A stretch of DNA of 64,000 nt, taken from NCBI RefSeq assembly GCF_020923495.1, contig NZ_CP064048.1, forward strand, positions 1,877,501-1,941,500. Reading direction: 5' to 3'. Numbering within the stretch: the first letter of the stretch is position 1; the number at the start of each line of letters is the position of its first letter. The position numbers and the translations under genes are program-made. The DNA comes from Brevibacillus sedimenti (GTDB lineage: Bacteria; Bacillota; Bacilli; Brevibacillales; Brevibacillaceae). Below the pieces are notes generated by a model. The model did not search any database. It was given only the letters and a program-made list of their open reading frames with translations, and had not been told where the DNA came from. Below, in pieces: positions 1 to 10,000 of the stretch.

Positions 1-1198
<1,198 letters not shown>

Positions 1199-1257
1199 AC
1201 TCCAATGATCCTTTGCACCATGCATATCCAGTTTTGAAGGCGCGAAGTCTTCAACGT

Positions 1258-1333
1258 TCCTCGGTAGCTCAGTCGGTAGAGCAATCGGCTGTTAACCGAT
1301 TGGTCGGGGGTTCGAGTCCCTCCCGAGGAGCCA
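1258..1333 (+). tRNA. tRNA-Asn (GTT)
   Basis: 76-nt cloverleaf with a 7-bp acceptor stem (TCCTCGG/CCGAGGA), anticodon loop CTGTTAA and encoded CCA. It is the first tRNA of the cluster, about 60 nt after the 23S gene. Confidence 0.97.
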
Positions 1334-1340
1334 TTATCCC

Positions 1341-1433
1341 GGATGGATGTCCGAGAGGCCGAAGGAGCACGATTGGAAATCGTGTAGGCGGGGATAACTC
1401 GTCTCGTGGGTTCAAATCCCACTCCATCCGCCA
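1341..1433 (+). tRNA. tRNA-Ser (GGA)
   Basis: 93 nt with the long variable arm typical of serine tRNA. The anticodon loop TGGAAAT gives GGA, the acceptor stem is GGATGGA/TCCATCC, and CCA is encoded. Confidence 0.97.
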
Positions 1434-1437
1434 TCAT

Positions 1438-1514
1438 GGCCCGTTGGTGAAGAGGTTTAACACAGCAGCCTTTCACGCTGTCATTCAGGGGTTCGAATCC
1501 CCTACGGGTCACCA
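1438..1514 (+). tRNA. tRNA-Glu (TTC)
   Basis: 77 nt. The anticodon loop CTTTCAC reads TTC, the acceptor stem is GGCCCGT/ACGGGTC with one G-T pair, and CCA is encoded. It starts 4 nt after tRNA-Ser. Confidence 0.96.
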
Positions 1515-1586
1515 TCTAAATGAAGTGGACCCTGCAAAGCAAACGTGATATGCTTAATAGCATACAGCGGCTTTGCGGGGTGACGT

Positions 1587-1662
1587 GGAGGCTTAGCTCA
1601 GCTGGGAGAGCATCTGCCTTACAAGCAGAGGGTCGGCGGTTCGATCCCGTCAGCCTCCACCA
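1587..1662 (+). tRNA. tRNA-Val (TAC)
   Basis: 76 nt with acceptor stem GGAGGCT/AGCCTCC, anticodon loop CTTACAA and encoded CCA. Confidence 0.97.
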
Positions 1663-1683
1663 TTACAGTAGAATTGTTATCGT

Positions 1684-1760
<77 letters not shown>

Positions 1761-1765
1761 AATCT

Positions 1766-1842
1766 GGAGCTGTGGTGAAGCTGGAGTTCACGCCGGTCTG
1801 TCACACCGGAGGTCGCGGGTTCGAGTCCCGTCAGCTCCGCCA
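1766..1842 (+). tRNA. tRNA-Asp (GTC)
   Basis: 77 nt with acceptor stem GGAGCTG/CAGCTCC, anticodon loop CTGTCAC and encoded CCA. Confidence 0.97.
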
Positions 1843-1857
1843 TTTTCGTTAAGCGAT

Positions 1858-1933
<76 letters not shown>

Positions 1934-1938
1934 TATAC

Positions 1939-2012
1939 AGGGGCATAGTTTAACGGTAGAACGAAGGTCTCCAAAACCTTTGGTGTGGGTTCGATTCCTA
2001 CTGCCCCTGCCA
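1939..2012 (+). tRNA. tRNA-Trp (CCA)
   Basis: 74 nt with acceptor stem AGGGGCA/TGCCCCT, anticodon loop CTCCAAA and encoded CCA. Confidence 0.97.
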
Positions 2013-2018
2013 TTGCGT

Positions 2019-2095
2019 GGCGGTCGTGGCGAAGTGGCTAACGCATCGGATTGTGGCTCCGACATTCGTGGGTTCGATTCCCATCGATCGCCCCA
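2019..2095 (+). tRNA. tRNA-His (GTG)
   Basis: 77 nt. The anticodon loop TTGTGGC reads GTG. The gene encodes the extra 5' G(-1) opposite C73, the histidine identity element; the acceptor stem is GCGGTCG/CGATCGC and CCA is encoded. Confidence 0.96.
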
Positions 2096-2110
2096 TTTTT
2101 AATCTCATAT

Positions 2111-2185
2111 TGGGGCATAGCCAAGCGGTAAGGCAACGGACTTTGACTCCGTCATTCCTAGGTTCGAATCCTAGTGCCCCAGCCA
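2111..2185 (+). tRNA. tRNA-Gln (TTG)
   Basis: 75 nt with acceptor stem TGGGGCA/TGCCCCA, anticodon loop CTTTGAC and encoded CCA. Confidence 0.97.
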
Positions 2186-2190
2186 TTTAT

Positions 2191-2266
2191 GCGGACGTAG
2201 CTCAATTGGTAGAGCGTCGCCTTGCCAAGGCGAAGGTCGCGGGTTCGAGACCCGTCGTCCGCTCCA
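2191..2266 (+). tRNA. tRNA-Gly (GCC)
   Basis: 76 nt with acceptor stem GCGGACG/CGTCCGC, anticodon loop TTGCCAA and encoded CCA. Confidence 0.97.
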
Positions 2267-2334
2267 TTTGTCTCCTCGATAGGCTTTGGGCGGAACATGG
2301 TCAGCCCATGCCGAATATAAATAAAACAGAACAT

Positions 2335-2409
2335 GGAGGCATAGCCAAGTGGTAAGGCACGGGTCTGCAAAACCCTTATTCCCCGGTTCGAATCCGGGTG
2401 CCTCCTCCA
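2335..2409 (+). tRNA. tRNA-Cys (GCA)
   Basis: 75 nt with acceptor stem GGAGGCA/TGCCTCC, anticodon loop CTGCAAA and encoded CCA. Confidence 0.97.
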
Positions 2410-2416
2410 TAAACGT

Positions 2417-2499
2417 GCCGGTATGGCGGAATTGGCAGACGCGCGCGACTCAAAATCGTGAGGGAAACCGTGGGGGTTCAAGTCCCTCTACCGGCACCA
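2417..2499 (+). tRNA. tRNA-Leu (CAA)
   Basis: 83 nt with a long variable arm. The anticodon loop CTCAAAA reads CAA, the acceptor stem is GCCGGTA/TACCGGC and CCA is encoded. It is the last tRNA before the operon terminator. Confidence 0.97.
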
Positions 2500-2513
2500 T
2501 TACATAACGAAAC

Positions 2514-2551
2514 AGCTCTTAAGATGCGAACCGTATCTTAAGAGCTTTTTT
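2514..2551 (+). terminator. Terminator of the rRNA-tRNA operon
   Basis: A 12-bp perfect stem (AGCTCTTAAGAT/ATCTTAAGAGCT) with a 9-nt loop is followed by six Ts, 15 nt after tRNA-Leu. Confidence 0.93.
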
Positions 2552-2589
2552 GCGTGCAGCTGAAATGGAACCGTACAAAGCGCGATTTT

Positions 2590-2632
2590 TGTGATTCGCG
2601 TCACATTGCCGAATGTCCGACAGCGGTAAACT
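2590..2632 (+). promoter_or_regulatory. Fnr-box promoter of the RIC gene
   Basis: The perfect Crp/Fnr palindrome TGTGATTCGCGTCACA is at 2590-2605. A -10-like hexamer TAAACT follows at 2627-2632, its first base 29.5 bp from the box centre. That fits a class II activated promoter with the box near -41.5 and the start near 2639, giving a leader of about 39 nt. Confidence 0.85.
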
Positions 2633-2677
2633 GTTAGACAGAAGCATCGCCATTACATTAGACGAGGAGGCCGGAAC

Positions 2678-3379
2678 ATGGGTCAGACATTCAACGGTTC
2701 CGAAACGATCGGTGACATTGTAGCCGGTTTTCCCGGCGCCAGCAATTTGTTGAGGGAATATCAGATCGATTTTTGTTGCGGCGGCAGCCGCACGTTATCC
2801 GCGGTGCTGGAGCAGCAACAGATTGACAAGAGCGCGTTTCTTGCACGTTTGAATCAAATGTTTCAGCAGGCACAGGAGAAACGGGGGCAGGATACAGACT
2901 GGCGGGAGGCGAGCCTATCCGATTTGATCGACCATATCGTGCAAACCCATCATGCCTATTTGCTCAAAGAACTGCCGCTGCTCAGTGAATTTACTACCAA
3001 AATCCTTCGGGTGCACGGTCAGCTGCATCCGGAGTTGGCCCAACTTCACAAACTGTTCCATCAAATGAAGATGGAGCTGGAGCAGCACCTGATCACGGAA
3101 GAGGAAATGGTCTTTCCACTGATTCGTAAAGCTGAACAAACAGGCGCTGAAACAGACATCTCAAAGGCGGCACATACAATTGAGGAGTTGGAAGCCGACC
3201 ACAGCGCTGTGGGCACACTGTTAAAAGAAATGAGGGCGGTCACGCAAGATTATCGGCTGCCTGAAGGGGCATGCCGGACGTATACCCTGACATTTCAGAA
3301 GCTCGAAGAACTGGAATCGGATTTGTTCGAACACATACACCTGGAAAACAATGTGTTATTTCCGCGTGTAAAACGGTAA
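2678..3379 (+). CDS. scdA: RIC-family iron-sulphur cluster repair di-iron protein
   Basis: A cytoplasmic di-iron protein that repairs iron-sulphur clusters damaged by nitric oxide or oxidants (ScdA/YtfE family). The N-terminal ScdA domain holds the signature FCCGGSR near residues 32-38. The rest is hemerythrin-like, with spaced metal-binding motifs such as QTHHAY, LEQHLITEEE, DHSAV and FEHIHLENN. At 233 residues it is full length. It starts at ATG 2678 behind GAGGAGG. The upstream Fnr box and the nitrate/NO genes downstream suggest it is made in anaerobic nitrogen-oxide metabolism. The next gene, ywiC, starts 58 nt after its stop. Function is assigned from the family; the Fnr link is inference. 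Confidence 0.93.
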   Translation: MGQTFNGSETIGDIVAGFPGASNLLREYQIDFCCGGSRTLSAVLEQQQIDKSAFLARLNQMFQQAQEKRGQDTDWREASLSDLIDHIVQTHHAYLLKELPLLSEFTTKILRVHGQLHPELAQLHKLFHQMKMELEQHLITEEEMVFPLIRKAEQTGAETDISKAAHTIEELEADHSAVGTLLKEMRAVTQDYRLPEGACRTYTLTFQKLEELESDLFEHIHLENNVLFPRVKR

Positions 3380-3437
3380 GATTGCAGATATGGAGGAAAA
3401 CGTTTGACAAGGCCCAGTGAACCTGGAGGGGGATCGG

Positions 3438-4160
3438 ATGAAAAAGGGATATATACCCAACCAACATGGGGCCTGGGCGATGCTGCTTATTCCGTTTTTA
3501 TTCGGCATGTTCGCGGCAAAGCCCGTTTGGCTGCATGTGCTGCTTTTTCTCGGCTGGTTTCTCGCCTACTTGTTCTCGTACGCTTTTCTGCAGTGGCTGC
3601 GGACGAAAAAGACCACGATCTACCGGAGACCGATGCAGGTATATGGCAGTTTGCTGATTCCAATCGGTTTCCTGCTGCTCGTATTGGACCCGGCACTGGC
3701 GCGGTTGGTTCCGTTTTTCATCCCGTTGTTTCTCGTCAATTGTTATTACGCCAGGCGCAATCAGGAAAGGGCCCTTCTCAACGACCTGGCCGCTGTCGTA
3801 CAGTTCAGCCTGATGGTGTTTGTTGCGTATCAGGCGGGGGGAGGAACCGATTGGAGGCTTGCGGCTGAGCTGTTCGGATTCAGCATCCTGTATTTTACGG
3901 GAACGGTTTTTTACGTAAAGACGATGATTCGGGAAAAGCACAATGCGATGTATTACAGATTCTCTGTCATGTACCATCTTGCTCTACTCGTCGCAGGGGC
4001 GTTATGGTTCCCTCCCGGGTTGTTGGTGCCGCTGGCCGTTTTGGCTGTTCGGGCCGTCTGGTCACCGCACACGAAACTATCCGTCAAACAGACGGGCATA
4101 CTTGAGATTGCCTATTCCGTGCTGATTGCCGGTACAGTGTTGGTCGTGTATGTGGCATAA
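3438..4160 (+). CDS. ywiC: YwiC-like membrane protein
   Basis: An integral membrane protein of about 240 residues with roughly seven or eight hydrophobic helices, matching the YwiC-like family. The diagnostic N-terminus is YIPNQHGAWAMLLIPF. The function is not established. In B. subtilis ywiC sits next to fnr and narGHJI, and the same neighbourhood is kept here. I chose ATG 3438 because GGAGGGGG lies just upstream at 3425-3432; the in-frame upstream codon at 3417 has no comparable site. It is probably co-transcribed with the RIC gene from the Fnr-box promoter. Family assignment is firm and the biochemical role is unknown. Confidence 0.85.
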   Translation: MKKGYIPNQHGAWAMLLIPFLFGMFAAKPVWLHVLLFLGWFLAYLFSYAFLQWLRTKKTTIYRRPMQVYGSLLIPIGFLLLVLDPALARLVPFFIPLFLVNCYYARRNQERALLNDLAAVVQFSLMVFVAYQAGGGTDWRLAAELFGFSILYFTGTVFYVKTMIREKHNAMYYRFSVMYHLALLVAGALWFPPGLLVPLAVLAVRAVWSPHTKLSVKQTGILEIAYSVLIAGTVLVVYVA

Positions 4161-4306
4161 AATGAGCCTTTCCTATGCGCAGGGCTGTTGTGGGGGGCCG
4201 GAATCGTGCCGCATATCTGCACCAGTTGCCAACCAGACTAAATCCTGCATGGATACGGTTTTGAGCGTTTCAAATGTGCACATAAAAAACGAAAGGAGCA
4301 TCTTGT

Positions 4307-4864
4307 ATGGAACAAATGCCTCATCATTGTGGCCACATGATGTCGGAAGGCCGAGCCCAGGTAGCACTGTGCGAACCGCTTGCCCAACTGAAACGCGAGC
4401 ACGGACCGCTTCGGGAACAAATGGATGCGTTTGCCCGGGAGGCGGCTGAAATCGGCGCGGATCAGGAAACAACGGACTGGACCGCTCAGCTTGCAGCGCT
4501 GAAACAAAAAGTGGAAGCCTTTGTGAGAGAACTCGACCCTCATTCGGAACGGGAAGAAGGTGCGCTCTTTCCCCTCATGGCAAAATATATTGGCAGACAG
4601 ATGGGGCCAATCGCCGTGATGGAATATGAACACGAGTTGGCCAAACAAAACTTGAAGAAATTCCTGGAGGCCGTGGAACAGTTGGAGGGGACGGCGGATG
4701 CCGGACGGGCGAAAGAGATTGCTTCCTATGCGCTTCAGGCCCATGCCGTCTTAACCGATCATTTCATGAAAGAAGAAAACGTGCTGTTTCCCATGGCGGA
4801 AAACATGTTGAACGCGGAAGAAAAAGCAGAACTCAGCCGTGCGGTTTGCCGTGATTCCATTTGA
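4307..4864 (+). CDS. Hemerythrin HHE-domain protein
   Basis: A predicted soluble protein of 185 residues with a helical hemerythrin-like domain that probably binds a di-iron centre. Visible metal-ligand-type motifs are LKREHGPL, LDPHSEREEGALFP, MEYEHELA and LTDHFMKEENVLFP, in the order expected for an HHE domain. A short His/Cys/Met-rich N-terminus (MEQMPHHCGHMM) precedes it and is unusual. The start has a good AAAGGAG site. It is the second such protein in this block after the RIC protein, which fits a role in NO, oxygen or iron handling. No Fnr box was found in the 146 nt upstream. Confidence 0.88.
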   Translation: MEQMPHHCGHMMSEGRAQVALCEPLAQLKREHGPLREQMDAFAREAAEIGADQETTDWTAQLAALKQKVEAFVRELDPHSEREEGALFPLMAKYIGRQMGPIAVMEYEHELAKQNLKKFLEAVEQLEGTADAGRAKEIASYALQAHAVLTDHFMKEENVLFPMAENMLNAEEKAELSRAVCRDSI

Positions 4865-4938
4865 CAAAGCAGGGCAAGTGCCATCCGGGAGTGCATTCCA
4901 CATGCAGCCATAAGGAAGCCGGTTCAGCACTGTTGGTA

Positions 4939-5328
4939 TCACCCATCCGAATGTAAGCGGCGGTTCAGCCATTGCTGCAGAACAATGGCGTGGTTGTGGA
5001 CGGGATCTTTTGCGGCATAAACAAGCGTGACGTTTTTTTCAGACGCGAGTTCCCATATCCGATCGACGAGTCTGCACCGGGTCGGATCTTCTGACAATTC
5101 CAGTTCGTATCTTCGCGTAAATTCCGCAAATCGCTCCGGTTGATGACAGAACCACTTGCGCAATTCGGGACTCGGAGCGATTTCTTTCATCCATTCATCG
5201 AGGGACGCCTGCTCTTTTGAAATGCCGCGCGGCCAGAGCCGGTCGACCAGAATGCGTACGCCGTCTTCCGGAGAGGGCGGTTCGTAAATGCGTTTTAACC
5301 TTATAGTTGATCGGTTCGCTGCGTTCAT
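4939..5328 (-). CDS. DUF488 (YeaO-like) family protein
   Basis: A predicted small cytoplasmic protein of the DUF488 family. The diagnostic N-terminal string is RLKRIYEPPSPEDGVRILVD followed by RLWPRG; a conserved VYAAKDPVHNHA motif lies near the C-terminus. The biochemical role is not established. The start at 5328 gives 129 residues, normal for the family, but the ribosome binding site is weak and an upstream start is possible. It lies about 80 nt after fnr on the same strand and may be read with it. Confidence 0.8.
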   Translation of the reverse strand: MNAANRSTIRLKRIYEPPSPEDGVRILVDRLWPRGISKEQASLDEWMKEIAPSPELRKWFCHQPERFAEFTRRYELELSEDPTRCRLVDRIWELASEKNVTLVYAAKDPVHNHAIVLQQWLNRRLHSDG

Positions 5329-5408
5329 CCGGCAATCAACTCGCACACAGTCAGCATGGTCAACAGTCAGCCTTCTTTCGTGAATTGTGTTGTAAAATGG
5401 CAATGTCT

Positions 5409-6122
5409 TTAGACCCGGCAAATTTCCTTCGGGCAGTTTTCACACTGGCACGTATCACGCAGGTAATCCAAGTCCTGGATGACAATATGCCCATCTTCGT
5501 AAGAAATGACACCCGCTTTTTTCAAATCCCCGAGGATGCGGTTCACGCTTTCCCGTGTTGTGCCGATCATATCCGCCAACTCCGAGTTGGTCAACTTATT
5601 GGAAATGAGGATGCGCCCGCCTTGTTCGATTCCATATGTATTCCCCAAACGAATAAGCAGCGAACACAGAATTCCCAGTTTGCCGGACAACATCAAATCG
5701 CGCAATTTGGATTGCGTCAACCGATTCATCAGTCCGATCCACTTCATGAACTCTACGGCCAGATCGCCATGCTGCAGCAGCAACGCTTCCAAGTCTTGTT
5801 GCTGGATGATTCCGACGTCGGCATCCTCAAGAATTTCCGCGCCAAAAAAATGAACAGATTCGCGAAAAGGGTCCACTTGGCCGAAGAGATCTCCTGCCTG
5901 ATGCGTGTAAATGACCAAGTGTTTGCCGTCATCAGTCGCTTTGGTAATGCGCACCCTTCCTTTATGGAGAAAGTACAGTTTGTCCGCCGGGTCCCCTTCC
6001 CAAAATAAATGCGATCCCGCAGGAAAATGGTTGTCGCACATGATTTCCTTCAGTTTGGCAAAATTCCCCTCTGAAAAGCAGGACGTATTCCGAATGCTCC
6101 CTGCGAGATCCGCTTTTATCAT
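5409..6122 (-). CDS. fnr: Anaerobic regulator Fnr, Bacillus type
   Basis: An oxygen-sensing transcription activator of the Crp/Fnr superfamily. The N-terminal half is a cyclic-nucleotide-binding-like beta-barrel, followed by a dimer helix and a helix-turn-helix with the recognition segment GTTRESVNRILGDL near residues 187-200. The C-terminus has the cluster CQCENCPKEIC; cysteines 227, 230 and 235 match the 4Fe-4S ligands known in B. subtilis Fnr, and Asp142 is next to the expected fourth ligand. The length, 237 residues, also matches. I chose ATG 6122 because AGGAGGG sits just upstream; earlier in-frame codons lie upstream of the predicted transcription start near 6288. It is divergent from the LpdD-like gene and is probably autoregulated through the box at 6322. 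Confidence 0.95.
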   Translation of the reverse strand: MIKADLAGSIRNTSCFSEGNFAKLKEIMCDNHFPAGSHLFWEGDPADKLYFLHKGRVRITKATDDGKHLVIYTHQAGDLFGQVDPFRESVHFFGAEILEDADVGIIQQQDLEALLLQHGDLAVEFMKWIGLMNRLTQSKLRDLMLSGKLGILCSLLIRLGNTYGIEQGGRILISNKLTNSELADMIGTTRESVNRILGDLKKAGVISYEDGHIVIQDLDYLRDTCQCENCPKEICRV

Positions 6123-6294
6123 CGGTGGTTCCCTCCTGTTTCGATAATCCCGATTCACCATATATAAACGGAGCCGCATGTGGTGTGAACAGCATAACAC
6201 GAAAGGACATAGCAAGACCACATGATGAGGAAATTTCGTCCAAAATACCCAACTCAGTATTCCCCCGTACGTGCTGGTTTGCTTTACGTTTTTC

Positions 6295-6402
6295 ATCATA
6301 AAAAAAGGGAGGTGCCGCTATTGTGATCTTGGTCACATATCTGCAACCTTTTTTCAGCGTGTGACCAAGATCATTCGTGATGCGGAACTGCGGTGTTATT
6401 AT
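6295..6402. promoter_or_regulatory. Mirrored divergent Fnr-box promoters
   Basis: Two Fnr boxes face each other. Box 1, TGTGATCTTGGTCACA at 6322-6337, is perfect and serves fnr on the minus strand, whose -10 is TATGAT (6300-6295). Box 2, TGTGACCAAGATCATT at 6360-6375, is a good match and serves the plus-strand gene, whose -10 is TATTAT (6397-6402). In both cases the -10 starts 29.5 bp from the box centre. The two boxes are inverted copies over 14 bp, 38 bp centre to centre. Confidence 0.85.
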
Positions 6403-6451
6403 GATGAGTGCAGGACAGGTCAGGACTGAAAGAGAAGAGGCGTCGAGCTTT

Positions 6452-6802
6452 ATGGATAAATCAATTCATTTTGAGACGGTAGAGATTCGCCCGTTCATGA
6501 TGGGAAGGGACGTGGTCTTCCTGGTTACCGGGGGGACGGCCCACATCGGGGCGTCAGCAACAGCATACGTCACCAATGATCAGGACGTACAAGTTGAGAT
6601 GTTGGCTCTGCCCGGCCATCGGGAAGGACCGCTCGCTGCCGAACTGGCAGAGACGGCATGCCGCACACTTGGCCGCACCGTCGCTGTATTGGCGGGGATC
6701 CATCTGGGTCAACCGTCCCGCCAGGACATTGAAACAGTCGTTGCCGAAGCGAAAAGAAAAATGAGCCAGATGCTTGATCAATGGAACAACGGGCAGAAAT
6801 GA
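6452..6802 (+). CDS. LpdD-like (prenylated-flavin chaperone-like) domain protein
   Basis: A protein of about 116 residues. FLVTGGTAHIGASATAYV and VLAGIHLGQPSRQDIE resemble the conserved TGGT-HIG and AGIH-Q segments of LpdD, the small subunit of gallate decarboxylase that acts as a prenylated-FMN chaperone. No UbiD or UbiX gene is visible nearby. The gene sits between fnr and narGHJI, the position held by arfM (ywiD) in B. subtilis, so it may be the arfM counterpart; I could not test this. I chose ATG 6452 because it follows the predicted start of transcription (about 6409) and an AGAAGAGG site; the ATGs near 6377 lie upstream of it. Expression is probably Fnr-dependent through box 2. Confidence 0.65.
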   Translation: MDKSIHFETVEIRPFMMGRDVVFLVTGGTAHIGASATAYVTNDQDVQVEMLALPGHREGPLAAELAETACRTLGRTVAVLAGIHLGQPSRQDIETVVAEAKRKMSQMLDQWNNGQK

Positions 6803-6961
6803 GGCATGAAAATGACGGCGCATACGCCAACCGCCCGGTGTATGCCGCAAATCGGCGGATGAACGTAGCTGGGGAAAAAGCGGACTTCTTCGTACGGAGG
6901 AGTCCGCTTTTTGTCGATTTTTTGAAACCTGGTGTTTATCGGGCGTCCAACGCGGTGATAT

Positions 6962-7004
6962 TGTGATTTTTTTCACATGAAAAGTGAACATGGAATGCTA
7001 CATT
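6962..7004 (+). promoter_or_regulatory. Fnr-box promoter of narGHJI
   Basis: A perfect box TGTGATTTTTTTCACA at 6962-6977 is followed by an extended -10 (TGC then TACATT at 6999-7004), with the first -10 base 29.5 bp from the box centre. The predicted start of transcription is near 7011, leaving a leader of about 50 nt. Confidence 0.88.
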
Positions 7005-7061
7005 GAGAAGCAACGGGATGAACAAAGCATAGCGCCGCACCTACAACAAGGGAGGTATATC

Positions 7062-10000
7062 ATGGGCAAGAAAACGCCATTGTTTCAGAAACTGAGATAC
7101 TTCTCCAAACGGGAACAATATTCCGAAGGCTGGAGTGAAATGTCCCCCGAGAACCGGGACTGGGAAGATATGTACCGCAGGCGGTGGCAGCACGACAAGG
7201 TCGTACGTTCGACCCATGGCGTGAATTGCACCGGTTCCTGCAGCTGGCAAATATTCGTCAAAGACTGCATTGTCACGTGGGAAACGCAACATACGGACTA
7301 TCCCTCGACCGGTCCGGACATGCCGGATTTTGAACCGCGCGGATGTCCGAGGGGAGCCAGCTTCTCCTGGTATTTGTACAGCCCGCTGCGCGTCAAGTAC
7401 CCCTACATACGAGGCGCGCTCCTCGACTTGTGGAAACAAGCGAAAAACAAAGAGAAAGACCCGGTGCGGGCATGGGCCAGCATTGTGGAAGATCCAAAGA
7501 AGGCGAAGCGCTATAAATCGGCCCGCGGAAAAGGCGGGTTTGTCCGCGTCTCCTGGGATGAGGTGACGGAAATCATCTCGGCGTCGATGATCCATACGAT
7601 CAAAAAGTACGGACCGGATCGGATCATCGGGTTTTCGCCGATTCCGGCGATGTCCATGGTCAGCTATGCGGCTGGCTCCCGCTTCCTTTCGCTCATAGGT
7701 GCACCGCTGCTCAGCTTCTACGACTGGTACGCCGATTTGCCGCCGGCATCGCCGCAAATTTGGGGAGATCAGACGGATGTTCCGGAAAGCAGCGATTGGT
7801 TCAATTCCGGCTATATTCTCGTATGGGGGTCCAATCTGCCGATGACCCGGACGCCGGACGCCCATTTTCTTGCTGAGGCCCGCTATCGCGGCACGAAAGT
7901 CGTCTCCATCAGTCCCGATTATGCGGAGTTCGTCAAATTGGCCGATACGTGGATGTCGGTCAAGCCCGGGACGGACGGTGCGCTCGCCATGGCGATGGGG
8001 CACGTGATCCTGAAGGAATTTTATGTCGAGAATCAGACTGATTATTTTCTGCAGTATGCCAAACAATATACGGATTTCCCCAACCTGGTGCTGCTTACGG
8101 AAAACAACGGCGCGTATACGGCCGACCGTTTCCTGCTGGCGGAGGACCTGGGAGCTGCGGGAAACAACGTTCAATGGAAAACGGTGGTGTACGACGACAA
8201 CAGCGGGTCTTTCGCCGTTCCCAACGGCAGCCTCGGTTTCCGCTGGGGCGAAGAGGGCCGATGGAATTTACGCATGGAAGACGCGAACGGAACCGCGATC
8301 GACCCGCGCATTTCCCTGCTGGGTGTCCATGATGAAGTGCTGACGATTCAGCTCCCGTATTTTGACGACGACGGCCGGCACGTGATGGAGCGAGCCGTAC
8401 CGGTCAAGCGAATTGAACAGGGCGGCAAAACGCTGTTCGTGACGTCCGTCTGCGACCTCGTGCTGGCCAAGTACGGGATCGACCGGAACCTGGGGGACTC
8501 GTGCCCGAAGAGCTACGATGACGACCAACCGTTCACGCCGGCCTGGCAGGAGAAAATTACGGGCGTGGACCGCCATACTGTCGTGCAAATCGCCCGCGAG
8601 TTTGCGCAAAACGCGGTGGAGACGAAGGGACGGTCGATGATTATTTTGGGCGCCGGGATTAACCATTGGTACAATTCCGACGTCATCTACCGGGCGATTA
8701 TCAACCTCGTGCTGATGACCGGCTGTCAGGGCGTCAACGGCGGTGGCTGGGCGCACTACGTCGGCCAGGAGAAGCTGCGCCCCGCGGAAGGCTGGCAGAC
8801 GATCGCCTTTGCCAGGGACTGGTCCTTGCCGCCGCGTCTGCAAAACGGGACGTCCTTTTTCTACTTCGCGACCGACCAATGGCGCTATGAAGATACTCAG
8901 ATCGAGAGTCTGGTGTCACCGCTGGCGGGGAAAGCCAGATACGAGCACAGCGCCGACTATAACGTGCTGGCAGTAAGGCTTGGTTGGCTGCCATCCTATC
9001 CCCAGTTCAGCCGCAATTCGCTGGAACTGTACCGGGATGCAGAGCGAGCGGGTGCCCGCACCAGGGAAGAGATCGCCGCTTATGTCGCCGAACAGCTGAA
9101 AAATCGAACCTTGAAGTTTTCCATCGAGAATCCGGATGACCCGGCTAATTTTCCGCGTGTCCTGTTTGTATGGAGAGCCAACCTGATTTCCAGTTCCGGC
9201 AAAGGGCACGAATATTTTCTCAAACATTTGCTGGGCACCTCAAACGGGCTGCTGAACGAGGACAACATCGGGCTGCGTCCCCAGGAAATCGAGTGGAAGG
9301 AGAATGCGCCGGAAGGCAAACTGGATTTGCTCGTCAACCTTGATTTCCGGATGGCTGGCACGGCGCTGTATTCGGACATCGTGCTGCCTGCCGCGACCTG
9401 GTATGAGAAGAGCGATTTGAGCAGCACCGACATGCATCCGTTTATTCATCCGTTCAATCCGGCCGTGTCCCCCCAATGGGAATCGCGTTCGGACTGGGAG
9501 ACGTTCAAGGAACTGGCGCGCGCTTTTTCGACGATGGCCGCCCGGCAGTTCGACGGGCCGCAAAACGATATCGTCACCACGCCGCTCCTTCACGATTCGC
9601 CGGATGAACTGGCGCAGCCGTACGGGCTCGTGCGTGATTGGAGCAAGGGACAATGCGAGCCGGTTCCGGGGAAAACGATGCCGCACGTTCACGTCGTCGA
9701 GCGGGATTATGCGTCCGTGTACGAAAAAATGATCTCCCTCGGCCCGCTGGTAGAAAACAAACCGTTTGGCATAAAAGGCATTGTCTGGTCCGCGTCGGAC
9801 GAATACGACCGATTAAAGCGCGTGCTTGGCGTCCGGAGAGGAAACGGGGTTGCGACGGGATGTCCCGATTTGAGTACGGACCGGAATGTGGCCGAGGCCA
9901 TTCTCACGCTTTCTTCGACCGCAAACGGAAAAATGGCGGTCAAGGCATGGGAAGCGCTGGAGAAGAAAACGGCGCTGCACCTGAAAGATTTGGCGGAAGA

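Noticed and set aside
4261-4306. Possible Crp/Fnr site (CAAATGTGCACATA) upstream of the hemerythrin gene
   Set aside because: It is a palindrome around GTGCAC but lacks the TGTGA-N6-TCACA form; no -10 at the 29.5-bp spacing was found.
6984-7061. N-terminal extension of narG from ATG 6984
   Set aside because: This ATG is upstream of the predicted Fnr-dependent start near 7011 and lacks a ribosome binding site; ATG 7062 has GGGAGG and the family N-terminus.
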